Part shown: positions 33,969 through 43,438 of the stretch, piece after piece | How positions within the stretch are numbered: position 1 is the stretch's first letter | How the letters are laid out: each line of letters opens with the position of its first letter | Assembly (NCBI GenBank): GCA_025936045.1 | Contig: JAICUB010000013.1 | Coordinates: 1 to 64,000 of the forward strand | Reading direction: 5' to 3' | Length of the DNA: 64,000 nucleotides | Origin: Polyangiaceae bacterium | GTDB taxonomy: Bacteria; Myxococcota_A; Polyangia; Polyangiales; Polyangiaceae | The notes under the pieces: model-generated | Database searches by the model: none | What the model was told of the DNA's origin: nothing | Seen by the model: the letters and a program-made list of their open reading frames with translations, nothing else | Made by a program: the position numbers and the translations under genes

Positions 33969-36857
33969 ATGGTGAAAGACCTAGTCAAGGCGGCGCTCGT
34001 GCTGGGCTTGGTCGCCGGTGGCTGCACCGAGGAGAGCGCGAACCGCGTGGAACCCGTGGCGCCGTCGCGCGCGCCGCTCGACTCGACCGTCACGGTGTCG
34101 GGGCGCGTCGAGCTCGAGGCTCCGCTCACGCTACCGGGCGGCGCAAGCTTGCTCGCGACCGCGACTGCGAGTAGTGAGCACCTGCTCCTTTATCAGCGAA
34201 CGTCGCGGGACGGAGCCGGCTTGGAGCTCCGTTCGTTCGTGCTGAACGACACGGGAACGGTCGCGAACGCCGGCGGCACGGCCGTGCTGGAGGATGAGGG
34301 CTCTTTGAACGTTCACACGGCCGTGCGCGCGGGCACGCATTGGCTCGCGGGCGACGGCGCGTCGCTCTTGGTGCTCGACGCGGACGGCGCGTTGATCACG
34401 CGGCAGACGCTGCCCTTCAGCGCGACACGGCTCACCTGGGGCGGCGACCGGGCGCTCGCGACCGGCGGCTCGAGCGCGCTGTTCGTGGACCCGAACGGCG
34501 CGCCGCTCGGGGATCCGTTCGTGCTTCCGCTCGCGCAAGCGAACGTCGAAGTGCTGGGCGCGGCCTTCGATGGGGCTCATTTTCTGCTGGATTGCTCGAC
34601 GTTGGATCAGACGAGCGAGCAGAGCGCAGCGGGCGCGTGGTCGCTGAGCTCGTCGCTCGTCGCCGTCGCGCCCGACGGAGCGACGGGCGCGCCGGTCCTG
34701 CTCATGGACCTTCCGAACGTTCCGACGGTCGCGACGCTCGGTCCCGGGTTCGTCCTGCCGCAAGGGAGCGGCTTCTTCATCGCGCAGTCGACGCCGCCCG
34801 CCGGCTGTGACGCGGGCTCGACTTGTCTCGAGCGGAGCTGGCACTACGCGACCGCGAGCGTCGATGCGTCGCATCAGCTCACGCTCGGCGCGCCGCAAGA
34901 CGTCGACGTCGGGCAGGATCCTTCGGTGCCTTACGTTTGGCCGCACGCCGGCGGCTATTACGCGGAGCTCTCGGACGCGGGCTTCCAGCCCGTGGCGGCG
35001 TTCATCGGCGGCGACGGGAGCCTCGCGCTGCTCGACGCCACGGACCCGCTCGCCGCGGCGAAGAGCGCGCTCGCGCCGCAGCCGCTCGCGGCGGTGAGCG
35101 GGCTTGCGGACGGCTCGCTTTCCGTGGCGTGCAGCTCCGGTCGCGTGACGCGACTCGCCGAAGACGGGACGGCCCTCGACGTTCCGGCGCTGGAGCCCGG
35201 CACGTTGCCGGGCGCGCAACGACTCCTCGGCAATGCGTTCGACGGCGCCGGTTTCTCGATTTCCTGGGCGGACGCCGGGCACGGCGGCACGCGCCTCGCG
35301 CGCATCGACGGGAGCGCGGAAGCGCTTGCGCCGTGGACGCTGACCCCGCCGGTCGCTGCCTACGAGCTTGCCGCGAACGCGCAGAGCCTGCTCGTGACGA
35401 CGCGCGATCAGGACGGCGCGCTGGCGACGGCGACGTTGTGGGACCACGCGGGTCACTCGACGAGCGTGGACGTGAGCGCGCTCAGCGTGCACTCGACGCC
35501 GACGCTGTCCGCGACGACCGCCAGCGACGGCTCGGGCTACCTACTCCTGAGCGATTTTGCGGCGCAGACGCTGGCGTCGCTGATTGATGCTTCGGGCAGC
35601 GCCGTGGGCGAGGTCGAGGTCGCGCCGGGAGCGAACGCGCCTGCGGGCGCGCGGGCGTTCGATTCCACGGCGGCTTTCGACGGTGAAAACTTCGTGGTGG
35701 CGCTGGCGTTCGCGGGTAGCGACAACGGCGACGCGTTCACGGACATTCTGGCGACGCGCGTGAGCCCGACGCTCGCGCTCGTCGATGACTCGCCGAAGCG
35801 CTTGTATCGCTGCGCGCTCGGTTGTTACGGCGCGCTCGCGTCGAACGGCAACGGCACGTTGCTCACGTGGAACGAATGGTCGAGCTCGGGCGGCACGGTG
35901 TACGCGGTGCGCGTCGCGCAGGACCTCGGGTTACTCGGCGAGCCGGTGGCGCTCGGTGCGGCGCGCGCGTCTTCGGCGACCAAAGCGGTGTGGGACGGCT
36001 CCGAGTACTGGGCGTTCTGGATCGATGCGACGGCCGGCGCGACGCACGTCGTCGGACGGCGTGTGGGCGCGGACGGCCAGCTCCTCGACACGGACCCCGT
36101 GCTGATCGCGGACGACGCGTACGGCGGTGATTTCTTTCCGGCCGCGTCACCGAGCGGCGAGGTCGTGCTCGCTTATGACGGCTTCGACTACGGCGAACAG
36201 GCACGCGCGCGGACGATCCACGTGAGTGGGGGCGCGGGGAGCAGTGGTGCCGGCGGATTTGCGGGGTCGAGCGCCACCGGCGGGGGCGCGGGGACAGGGG
36301 TGACGGCGGGCAGCGGCGGTGTGGTCGCGGCGGGCGGTGTTGCCGGCACGACGGGCGAAGTGGGCGGCGCTGCGGGCGACGACACGGCGGGAGCTTCTGC
36401 CGGCGGCAGCGGCGCGGGCGGGACGACCGCGAGCGGCGGTCGCGGCGGCTCGACGGGCGGCACGCGCGCGATGTCCGGCGGCAGCGGCGGAACGCGCGCC
36501 GGCACCACGGGCGGCACTTCGGAGCCCGGCGGTGCACCCGACGAGACGGGCGGCACCGCGAACGCCGAGGGCGGCATGGGTGGCGAGCCGGGCGCTGGCG
36601 GCAAGCGGCCGGGTGCCGGTGCCGCGGGCATGCACGGTGGTGCCGACAACGCCGGCCGCGCGGGACGAGCCGGCGCGTCGAGCTCGAATGGAGCCGCCGA
36701 GAAAGACGGCGGCTGTGGGTGCACCGTGCCGTCGGCACGCACGGCGAGTACGTCGCCGTGGCTGCTCGCGCTCGTGTTCGCGGCGGTGACGAATCGGCGT
36801 CGTGGAAAGCGGACGGCACGGCGCTGGCAGCAGGCGGCGCGCGGCGTACGACCCTGA
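33969..36857 (+). CDS. Large lipoprotein with C-terminal MYXO-CTERM-type sorting tail
   Basis: A 962-aa exported protein. N-terminal signal LVLGLVAGGC (lipobox), a long beta-rich region with repeated strand patterns (about residues 30-760), a Gly/Ala/Thr/Ser linker of about 140 residues, and at the end GGCGCTVPS, a hydrophobic helix (WLLALVFAAV) and TNRRRGKRTARR. The Cys-Gly-Cys + helix + Arg tail matches the MYXO-CTERM surface-sorting signal of myxobacteria. Having both a lipobox and this tail is notable. The ATG at 33969 follows a G-run; GTG at 33930 is an alternative. Repeat fold resembles propeller-type lipoproteins; function unknown. Confidence 0.8.
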   Translation: MVKDLVKAALVLGLVAGGCTEESANRVEPVAPSRAPLDSTVTVSGRVELEAPLTLPGGASLLATATASSEHLLLYQRTSRDGAGLELRSFVLNDTGTVANAGGTAVLEDEGSLNVHTAVRAGTHWLAGDGASLLVLDADGALITRQTLPFSATRLTWGGDRALATGGSSALFVDPNGAPLGDPFVLPLAQANVEVLGAAFDGAHFLLDCSTLDQTSEQSAAGAWSLSSSLVAVAPDGATGAPVLLMDLPNVPTVATLGPGFVLPQGSGFFIAQSTPPAGCDAGSTCLERSWHYATASVDASHQLTLGAPQDVDVGQDPSVPYVWPHAGGYYAELSDAGFQPVAAFIGGDGSLALLDATDPLAAAKSALAPQPLAAVSGLADGSLSVACSSGRVTRLAEDGTALDVPALEPGTLPGAQRLLGNAFDGAGFSISWADAGHGGTRLARIDGSAEALAPWTLTPPVAAYELAANAQSLLVTTRDQDGALATATLWDHAGHSTSVDVSALSVHSTPTLSATTASDGSGYLLLSDFAAQTLASLIDASGSAVGEVEVAPGANAPAGARAFDSTAAFDGENFVVALAFAGSDNGDAFTDILATRVSPTLALVDDSPKRLYRCALGCYGALASNGNGTLLTWNEWSSSGGTVYAVRVAQDLGLLGEPVALGAARASSATKAVWDGSEYWAFWIDATAGATHVVGRRVGADGQLLDTDPVLIADDAYGGDFFPAASPSGEVVLAYDGFDYGEQARARTIHVSGGAGSSGAGGFAGSSATGGGAGTGVTAGSGGVVAAGGVAGTTGEVGGAAGDDTAGASAGGSGAGGTTASGGRGGSTGGTRAMSGGSGGTRAGTTGGTSEPGGAPDETGGTANAEGGMGGEPGAGGKRPGAGAAGMHGGADNAGRAGRAGASSSNGAAEKDGGCGCTVPSARTASTSPWLLALVFAAVTNRRRGKRTARRWQQAARGVRP

Positions 36858-36942
36858 ACCCAGAAATCCCGACGAGCGGCTGCAGGCATGCGCGCTTCAA
36901 AAAAGATCGACCAGGCTTCCCGGTCTCTCGCGTATTGCTGGC

Positions 36943-37308
36943 ATGGACGCAATCATTGCGGCGCCATGCGCCGAGCCGGAGGCGAGGACAGTGACGGTCG
37001 GACAACTGTCGGTCGATCTCTGTACCGGGGCAATCCTGCTCTGCGGCCGCTGCTTGGCGCTCACTCCCCACCACCGAAAGCTGCTCCTCAGACTGGCTCG
37101 AGACCATGGGAGATTCGTGCCCCGCGCCGAGCTGCGCGATTGTGCGGGTATTCAGGCGGACCGCGAGGACAAGAACCTTCGTAACCAGGTCTGGCGCTTG
37201 CGCAAACGTCTGGCGCAGGCGGGGTGCCGGCTGGAGGGTGCGGCCAGGCAGGGATACCGGTTGATTCCGGCATCTGCTTCAGCGGCGTCGGCCGCGACCA
37301 GCGCGTAG
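36943..37308 (+). CDS. Orphan OmpR/PhoB-type winged-helix DNA-binding protein
   Basis: A 121-aa protein with a complete transcriptional regulatory C-terminal fold: a short beta sheet (VGQLSVDLCTGAILLCGR), LALTPHHRKLLLRLARDHGRFVPRAEL (in parts, the helix before the transactivation loop), recognition helix KNLRNQVWRLRKRLAQAG, and wing RQGYRLI. There is no receiver domain or partner kinase, so it is an orphan; ToxR/SARP-like or one-component use is possible. Its last 30 bases overlap the 3' end of the convergent S1 protease gene. Confidence 0.75.
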   Translation: MDAIIAAPCAEPEARTVTVGQLSVDLCTGAILLCGRCLALTPHHRKLLLRLARDHGRFVPRAELRDCAGIQADREDKNLRNQVWRLRKRLAQAGCRLEGAARQGYRLIPASASAASAATSA

Positions 37309-38307
37309 TCGCCGGACGATCACGGCCGCCAGCAGCCCTGCCGTCGCCGAAGCCGGCAAGCGCGGCGCTCGAGGCCGGCGCTGACGCTCGACACTCAGGG
37401 CGCAGCTAGCTTCCACCGGTGCGCTTCGTCGAGCATTGGAGCTGTCCGTCGAATCCTCCGCGGCCATGGCAGCGCCCGCAGCGGACAGCTCGCGTTCGAG
37501 GAAGTCTCGCGAGGAGTAGGCCTCCTCGTAAATGATGCTGTGGCAATCCCGGAAGCCGCGGGACACGACCCCGATCACGTTCCCGGCCTGGTCCAATGCG
37601 GGCCCTCCCGAGTCCCCGGCACAAGCAAAGGTGTCCTCACTGAGCCACTCGCCGTCGCGGACGTCGTCGTCGAAATCGCACGCGCGAGCGACGCACTGGA
37701 CGGAACCGCTGGCTCTTCGCCGGACGTTTTCCTCGGATATCGCGAGAGCGTCGTCGGCACCAAAGCCGAGCGTATCGAAGGTTTCGCCGGGACTCACTCC
37801 CTCACTCAGGGAGAGCTCGAGCGGCTCGGCCTCGCTCGGCGGTATCGGCTGCTTCAGTACGAGCAGGCCGATATCGACACCACACAGGTCCGTCACGCGA
37901 CCGTCGTTCGCGGACGGGACGGCGATTCGCTCTACGGGATATGCAGTCTGGTCGGCATGGACGCCCGTCACCACCGTCACGTCTTTCGCTGCGGCGAGCT
38001 GCGGCATGGAATTGCCTTCGCAAACGGCGGCCCTCGTCGTCGCGTCGGGATCGAACGCGAGCACGCAGTGACCCGCCGTCAGAACGACGTTGGGCGCCAC
38101 GAGGGTCCCCGTGCACTCGAAAAGCCGTTGCTCGTCCAGCGCGAGAAAGACGGCCAAGACCGCCGTGGCGTCCGCGTCGACGCGGCCGGCCACGAGGGCC
38201 GGCCGTTCTCGTCCTTCGTCGATCCCTACGCCAGCTTCGCCGCAGCAACCGCTCGCCCCTCCGAGAGAGAGACTCACGCCGAGGAGGAGAGCTCGAATCT
38301 TCGTCAA
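37279..38307 (-). CDS. Secreted trypsin-fold (S1) serine protease
   Basis: A 342-aa exported protease. Signal peptide LLLGVSLSLGGASGCCG, which may be a lipobox. The triad is visible: His in VLTAGHC, Asp in CGVDIGLLVL, Ser in CAGDSGGPALD. The residue six before the catalytic Ser is Phe, not Asp, so trypsin-like Arg/Lys specificity is unlikely. The tail has a single Cys, a hydrophobic segment (ATAGLLAAVIV) and RRLRAGRGRRR, perhaps a degenerate MYXO-CTERM signal. TTG start at 38307 with GAGG 8 bases upstream. Confidence 0.88.
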   Translation of the reverse strand: MTKIRALLLGVSLSLGGASGCCGEAGVGIDEGRERPALVAGRVDADATAVLAVFLALDEQRLFECTGTLVAPNVVLTAGHCVLAFDPDATTRAAVCEGNSMPQLAAAKDVTVVTGVHADQTAYPVERIAVPSANDGRVTDLCGVDIGLLVLKQPIPPSEAEPLELSLSEGVSPGETFDTLGFGADDALAISEENVRRRASGSVQCVARACDFDDDVRDGEWLSEDTFACAGDSGGPALDQAGNVIGVVSRGFRDCHSIIYEEAYSSRDFLERELSAAGAAMAAEDSTDSSNARRSAPVEASCALSVERQRRPRAPRLPASATAGLLAAVIVRRLRAGRGRRR

Positions 38308-38329
38308 CGCGAAGCCTCACTCGCCCGCG

Positions 38330-39334
38330 CTACTTATTATGATAGATGCAGTCGAAGGTAGGCGAGTCGCAGCCCGGCGACTGACCGGTACCCATACCGC
38401 TGTACTTCACCGCGAAGTAGCCACCCGTGGGATGAGTGTATTCGACGGCGCGCGATTGATGACCCAAAAAGTCCACTTCACGCCAGGTGCCCGCCGTGAC
38501 CCCGTAGTTCTTGCTCTTCCAGCCGCAGCTCGTGATGATGAAGGTGTCGCACTGGACATAATAGTATTTCAGGTTGGCGGCCGTACCGTTGGTGCCGTCC
38601 CCGACGATCCGGAAATCCATCGTGATCCCGAGGTCCCCGGTGCTGACCCAAGAATAAAGGTTGGCCCAGCAGCCCACCCAGCGATGGTAATATTCCGTAC
38701 CGCTCCAGAAGTGGTAATTGATGCCGGCGCCGCTGCATGCTGTCTGGACCCACCATTGTGACTCCAGGAAGTCCCGGCCCTGAGCGTCCACGGCGCCCGT
38801 CATGCCGGGCGCGGCAGGACCGTCCTTCAGCACGCTTCGCTCGTCGTCGACGCCCGATTGCATGCGGAGGCTGTCCCGGTCGAGCGTCGCGAGCTCGGCA
38901 GTGACGAGGCGGTCGGGGGGCGCCTCGCCCGTGATACGCGTGAAGAGCTGCGTTGGCATCAGCTCGGCAAATTCGTCGGGCGGGTGGGCGTCGAGCGCGT
39001 CGCTGCCCGTGTAGGACACGGCGATATCCCCCGGTTCCGTTTCCAAGAATTGGACGACCTTGGAGTCGGACAGCCGGATTTCGTAGAGCAGATTGCCCTC
39101 CTGCATTTGTTCGGGCGTTCTCTCTATTTGCGAGCCGTCCACGATCGCCGCGTTCGCCGAGGCGTGGTCGAGCTGCCACTCGAGAGCGGCGGCGGCAGGA
39201 CTGCCGCCAGCCGTATTGGACCCCTGATTCTCGCCCTGCGCCTCGGCTCCGGGCGCGCCGGCGCTGCAGCCAAGCGCGCCGAAGATGCCGGCAAATGCTG
39301 CAAACTTCCGACCCTTCGATTTGACACTGTGCAT
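38330..39334 (-). CDS. Hypothetical secreted lipoprotein
   Basis: A 334-aa protein starting at an ATG with AGGAGG 8 bases upstream. The signal peptide runs FAAFAGIFGALGC (lipobox). Residues 30-180 are acidic and mixed; the last 145 residues form an aromatic, Cys-rich domain (QWWVQTACSGAGINYHFW, YYHRWVGCWANLYSWV, YYYVQCDTF, GCDSPTFDCIYHNK) likely cross-linked by disulfides. I do not recognise the family. It lies 22 bases upstream of the protease gene start on the same strand, so the two may be co-expressed. Confidence 0.7.
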   Translation of the reverse strand: MHSVKSKGRKFAAFAGIFGALGCSAGAPGAEAQGENQGSNTAGGSPAAAALEWQLDHASANAAIVDGSQIERTPEQMQEGNLLYEIRLSDSKVVQFLETEPGDIAVSYTGSDALDAHPPDEFAELMPTQLFTRITGEAPPDRLVTAELATLDRDSLRMQSGVDDERSVLKDGPAAPGMTGAVDAQGRDFLESQWWVQTACSGAGINYHFWSGTEYYHRWVGCWANLYSWVSTGDLGITMDFRIVGDGTNGTAANLKYYYVQCDTFIITSCGWKSKNYGVTAGTWREVDFLGHQSRAVEYTHPTGGYFAVKYSGMGTGQSPGCDSPTFDCIYHNK

Positions 39335-39669
39335 GGTACTGCCTCCTAGCTCACCCAAGGTGGTTGGCTCGGCGAGGGTGGCAGATGCAATGGCTGGAGT
39401 CGCGCCTCATTTCTGAAGGCGACTGCAGGTGACCGGCGTGAGTGCCGGAAAGCTACCTGCTGTTGCCGTTTCTCCGCCGTCTCGCTCCGCAGACTCCGAA
39501 AAGGCCCGCCCCGAAAACCAAGCGCGCGCTCCCTGCACGGGGAGGCGAGCGCGTCAACGTCGTAAACGCGCGTCGGAAGCTCTGCCCCACCGATGCGCCG
39601 ACCATGGAACGAAGGTGAGCGCCCGGAGACCCTTGCGGGGAAGGCGGTTCGGCCCGAAAACTGTCACGA
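39335..39669. other. Divergent intergenic region
   Basis: 335 bases between the secreted lipoprotein (minus) and the ABC transporter (plus). No convincing gene, RNA or terminator is seen. It must hold both promoters; no consensus boxes stand out. Confidence 0.6.
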
Positions 39670-40590
39670 GTGGCTGCCATCATCCAGGTCGAGAATCTGA
39701 GCAAGCGTTATGCGTCCGGCTTCGAGGCGCTCAAGCGCGTCGACCTCACGATCGAGCGGGGTGAAATTTTCGCGCTGCTCGGTCCGAACGGCGCCGGCAA
39801 GACCACGCTCATCAACGTCATCTGCGGCATCGTGACGGCGAGCGAAGGCAGCGTGCGTGCGGACGGTCATGACATCGTGCGCGACTACCGCGCCGCGCGC
39901 TCGGCGATCGGCCTCGTGCCGCAGGAGCTCACCACGGACCTTTTCGAGAAGGTGTGGGACACCGTTGCGTTCAGTCGAGGCCTTTTCGGCAAAGCTCGCA
40001 ACGACGCGCACCTCGAACGCGTGCTCGGCGCGCTGTCGCTGCTCGACAAGAAGGACTCGAAAATCATGACGCTCTCGGGCGGCATGAAACGCCGGGTCAT
40101 GATCGCCAAGGCTCTCGCCCACGAGCCCCGAATCCTATTTTTGGACGAGCCGACGGCGGGCGTCGATGTCGCGCTGCGCCGACAGATGTGGGAGCTCGTG
40201 AGCGGGCTCAGGAAGGAAGGCGTCACGATCATCCTCACGACGCACTACATCGAGGAGGCCGAGGCGATGGCGGATAGGATCGGAGTCATCGACCACGGGG
40301 AGCTCGTGCTGGTCGACGAAAAGGACCGTCTATTGGAAAGGCTCGGCAAGAAGGAGCTGACGCTCGAGCTCAAGCAGCCGCTCGCGTGCATACCGAAAGA
40401 GCTCGCGGACGAACCGCTCGAGCTCGCTCCGGGCGGCCGCCGGCTCGTTTACACCTTCGACGCGAAGAGCGACGGGGCGGGCGCCGCTCGTTTCTTGCGC
40501 CGCCTCGGCGAACAGGGCATCGAATTCACGGACCTCAACACGAAGGAGAGATCGCTCGAGGACATCTTCGTCGATCTCGTGAAGTCCTGA
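39670..40590 (+). CDS. ABC-2 type transporter ATP-binding protein (YadG/NodI-like)
   Basis: A 306-aa ABC ATPase. Walker [11 protein letters not shown]-loop LVPQELTTD, signature [15 protein letters not shown], Walker [14 protein letters not shown], switch [16 protein letters not shown]; the long C-terminal part ending [18 protein letters not shown] is typical of ABC-2 exporters such as YadG. GTG start at 39670. The permease gene begins 2 bases after its stop. Substrate unknown; such pairs export lipids, polysaccharides or drugs. Confidence 0.93.
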   Translation: MAAIIQVENLSKRYASGFEALKRVDLTIERGEIFALLGPNGAGKTTLINVICGIVTASEGSVRADGHDIVRDYRAARSAIGLVPQELTTDLFEKVWDTVAFSRGLFGKARNDAHLERVLGALSLLDKKDSKIMTLSGGMKRRVMIAKALAHEPRILFLDEPTAGVDVALRRQMWELVSGLRKEGVTIILTTHYIEEAEAMADRIGVIDHGELVLVDEKDRLLERLGKKELTLELKQPLACIPKELADEPLELAPGGRRLVYTFDAKSDGAGAARFLRRLGEQGIEFTDLNTKERSLEDIFVDLVKS

Positions 40591-40592
40591 GC

Positions 40593-41354
40593 ATGAACCG
40601 CCACGGCATCCGCGCGATTTATCGGTTCGAGATGGCGCGCACCTTCCGAACGATCCTGCAGAGCATCGCTTCGCCCGTGCTCTCGACCTCCCTCTATTTC
40701 ATCGTCTTCGGCTCCGCCATCGGCTCGCGCATGGCGGCCATCGAAGGCGTCAGCTACGGCGCGTTCATCGTGCCGGGGCTCATGCTGCTCTCCATCCTGA
40801 CCGAGAGCGTCTCGAACGCCTCGTTCGGCATCTACCTGCCCCGTTTTTCCGGCACCATTTACGAAGTCTTGTCCGCTCCGCTCTCGTCGCTCGAAATCGT
40901 GATCGGCTACGTCGGCGCGGCGGCTACCAAATCCGTGCTGCTCGGTCTGCTCATCTCGGTCACGGCGCGCTTGTTCGTGAGCTATCACATCCTTCACCCG
41001 CTCTGGATGATCGCGTTTCTCTTGCTCACCGCGGTGACGTTCAGCCTGTTCGGCTTCGTCATCGGCATTTGGGCGAACGGTTTCGAACAGCTGCAGCTCG
41101 TGCCGACGATGATCGTGATGCCGCTCACCTTTCTCGGCGGCAGCTTCTACTCGATCCGCATGTTGCCCCCTCTCTGGCAGAAGGTGGCGCTCGCGAACCC
41201 CGTCGTTTACCTCGTGAGCGGCTTTCGCTGGAGCTTCTACGGCACCTCGGACGTGAGCGTCGGAACGAGCCTCGGCATGACGCTCGTGTTCCTCGGCCTG
41301 TGCCTCGTGGCCGTGCGCTGGATCTTCAAGACCGGATACCGCCTGAAAGCCTGA
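40593..41354 (+). CDS. ABC-2 type transporter permease (YadH-like)
   Basis: A 253-aa membrane protein with six hydrophobic segments: [88 protein letters not shown] and a last helix near [16 protein letters not shown] (quoted in parts). The [10 protein letters not shown] block is characteristic of ABC-2 permeases. Starts 2 bases after the ATPase gene and forms the transporter with it. Confidence 0.92.
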   Translation: MNRHGIRAIYRFEMARTFRTILQSIASPVLSTSLYFIVFGSAIGSRMAAIEGVSYGAFIVPGLMLLSILTESVSNASFGIYLPRFSGTIYEVLSAPLSSLEIVIGYVGAAATKSVLLGLLISVTARLFVSYHILHPLWMIAFLLLTAVTFSLFGFVIGIWANGFEQLQLVPTMIVMPLTFLGGSFYSIRMLPPLWQKVALANPVVYLVSGFRWSFYGTSDVSVGTSLGMTLVFLGLCLVAVRWIFKTGYRLKA

Positions 41355-41414
41355 GGCTTGCCGCGGCGACGATCGCTACGTCTTCGAGCTCGAGCCCTCG
41401 CAGCGGGACGCTCG

Positions 41415-42971
41415 TCACGGGTCGAGCAAGACCGCGCTGAAATGCGCGTTGACGATGCTCAGATAGCGCTTGTACCCGTCCGGGCCGAGCGCGTCCTCGA
41501 CGTCCTTCAAGAGCCTCCCCCATGAGTCGTCCCGCCTTTCGGAAGTGTCCAGGTTTTCGAAGTGGCCTGGGCGGTGCAGCTCGGTGATGCGTTGCGCCGA
41601 GGATTCGGAGAGCGAAAGCTTCGCCACGGCCTCTTTGCCGACGCCCTCGACTTCACCCCTGAAGAAGTTGTCGTCGTGAGAGCGTAAGAGCGCGCGAATA
41701 TCGGGCACCTCGGGCGCGGGCAGCTCGAAACGCACGTCCGTGTCGTCGCGCGGGGGCGGTACGACGCGTTTGGCAATCACGTAGCTGAGCTCGGTACGAA
41801 TCGGCTGCGGCGCGATTTGCCCGGGCTTCAGCAGGCTGAGTGCGGTCGTCACTGCGGGCGAGCCCCGACCCTCGTCCCATTGCTCCGAGTAGCTACAGCA
41901 AAACTCCTTGCGCAGGCTGTCGAAGCGGGACGGATGCGAGCGGAGTTTGAGGGACAGCTCCGCGGCCTTCGCCAGCGCGGCTGGGGGCGAATTGAGATCG
42001 GGCGCAGCGTGCGTAGGATCGAAGAACAATCGGATCTCGTCCATCGCGTAGTGCTCGCGCGGCCGATTGGGGACGCGCTGGATGATCTCGAAGCCGACCA
42101 GGCTGTCGACGGGTTTCGTGATCTCTCCGACGCGGAGCCCTTTGAGGATCTCGACTTCCCGCGGGTAAAACGTGGGCTCACGCGTGGACCAGGTGCCCAT
42201 GTCTCCACCCCGCTCCGCATCGCGATGGTCCGAGTATTGCTCGACGAGCTTCGAGAATTCTTGGGGCTTCTGCCGGGCCTGCTCGTAGAGTTGGTCGGCG
42301 AGCGCCAGGGCTTGCTCGCGCGTCCGTTGCGGGGCCTCTCCCTTGCCGAGAACTTGGATCCAGCCGGCGGCTTGATGCGCGATCACGATGCGCTTGCCGG
42401 TGACGGTCTCCTCGGGCGGAGCCGCACGCCGCAAGAGAACGTGGAAGCCGTACTGTGTTTCGATGACTTGCGACACTTGTCCGACCGGCGTCGCCGCGAG
42501 TGCGTCGAGGACCGCCGGCCACAGAATGAAGTAAGACGCCGGGACACCGCCGAGCGAACCGCCGAGCGCCTGCGTCGCGACGTCCTCGGAATGTTCCGCG
42601 GCGAGCTCCGCGAACCGAGCGGGCTCTTTGACGGCTTGCTCGCGGAGGGCGCGTGCCAAGGTCAGCGCCTCGGCGCGACTCCGCGGGACACCCGGAGACT
42701 CTGAATGCCAGTCAGCCATGCAGAACGCGGGATCCTTGTTCGAGCCGTCGTAGCGGATCAGGATCTGCGACACCCACAAGACGACCTGGCTGAGCTCGGT
42801 GGGGTTGGCGAGACGCCAGCGGGCATGCGGGTAGGGATTGATCGGGCCGGGTTCGACCGCCGCCCGCGCTGCAGGCTCGCGGCCGGTAGGCATCGGTGCA
42901 CCCTTTTTGCATGCCGGCGAGAGGAGCGAGATCGCGAGGACTACAGCTAGATTCGGAAAAGAGAAACGCAC
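41415..42971 (-). CDS. Double-parvulin peptidyl-prolyl isomerase lipoprotein
   Basis: A 518-aa lipoprotein. Signal peptide with lipobox SPAC; then two parvulin (PpiC-type) domains, the first at about 65-185 (ILIRYDGSNKD, FAELAAEHSEDVATQALGGSLG, GQVSQVIETQYGFHVLLR, in parts), the second at about 195-310 (FSKLVEQYSDHRDAERGGDMGTW, LVGFEIIQRV, in parts), and a helical tail. Such proteins fold exported clients. GTG at 42971 is chosen because GGAGG lies nearby and the signal follows. It is the last gene of the run 45928-41415, 70 bases after the small secreted protein genes, which are possible clients. Confidence 0.88.
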   Translation of the reverse strand: MRFSFPNLAVVLAISLLSPACKKGAPMPTGREPAARAAVEPGPINPYPHARWRLANPTELSQVVLWVSQILIRYDGSNKDPAFCMADWHSESPGVPRSRAEALTLARALREQAVKEPARFAELAAEHSEDVATQALGGSLGGVPASYFILWPAVLDALAATPVGQVSQVIETQYGFHVLLRRAAPPEETVTGKRIVIAHQAAGWIQVLGKGEAPQRTREQALALADQLYEQARQKPQEFSKLVEQYSDHRDAERGGDMGTWSTREPTFYPREVEILKGLRVGEITKPVDSLVGFEIIQRVPNRPREHYAMDEIRLFFDPTHAAPDLNSPPAALAKAAELSLKLRSHPSRFDSLRKEFCCSYSEQWDEGRGSPAVTTALSLLKPGQIAPQPIRTELSYVIAKRVVPPPRDDTDVRFELPAPEVPDIRALLRSHDDNFFRGEVEGVGKEAVAKLSLSESSAQRITELHRPGHFENLDTSERRDDSWGRLLKDVEDALGPDGYKRYLSIVNAHFSAVLLDP

Positions 42972-43041
42972 GCCAGCCTCCGTCGAAAATCGCGCCGGCT
43001 GAAGTCTCCGCCGTGGCGACTTCAGCCGGGCGTGTTCCATT

Positions 43042-43428
43042 TCAGTCCGCAGTCATGAAGAAGGCCGCCGGGGGATCCGCCGTGAAGCAGCCTCCGGTCT
43101 TCGTGCCGTCCGTCTTCGACAAATCGGTGATGGTGCAGCCGGCGATCGCGCGACCGTTCGAGTCGAGAGCGCCCGCTTGAGCATTCACCGTTCCGACCTG
43201 CCAGTTGATCTTGAGCTGGCGATTATTGGAGCCGGAGGTGAGGTTGAGGCCGCTGCCGTTGGCTCGGTCCACGATGCCGCGACTACTATTGGTCCCCTGG
43301 CAATCGGTGATCGTCGCCGGCCAGAATGCACGGCAGAAGACCGCCGCCGAAGCGACGTGCGCCTGTGTGGCGAAAGCCAGGGCCAAAGCACCGGCCACGC
43401 CGGCGCGGATCTTGTTGATGGTTTTCAT
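43042..43428 (-). CDS. Small secreted four-Cys protein, copy 2
   Basis: A 128-aa protein with a clear signal peptide (MKTINKIRAGVAGALALAF then an AxA site). The mature part has the pattern FCRAFWPATITDCQ, then AGALDSNGRAIAGCTITDLS and a fourth Cys in GGCF. The protein at 43439 shares these blocks in the same order (SCKAQWPAVITQCQ, AAALDSFGFPLPGCTAIDT, Cys), so they are tandem paralogues that arose by duplication. Four conserved Cys suggest two disulfides. TAGGA precedes the ATG. Family not recognised; 10 bases separate the two genes. Confidence 0.75.
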   Translation of the reverse strand: MKTINKIRAGVAGALALAFATQAHVASAAVFCRAFWPATITDCQGTNSSRGIVDRANGSGLNLTSGSNNRQLKINWQVGTVNAQAGALDSNGRAIAGCTITDLSKTDGTKTGGCFTADPPAAFFMTAD

Positions 43429-43438
43429 GACGTCCTAC

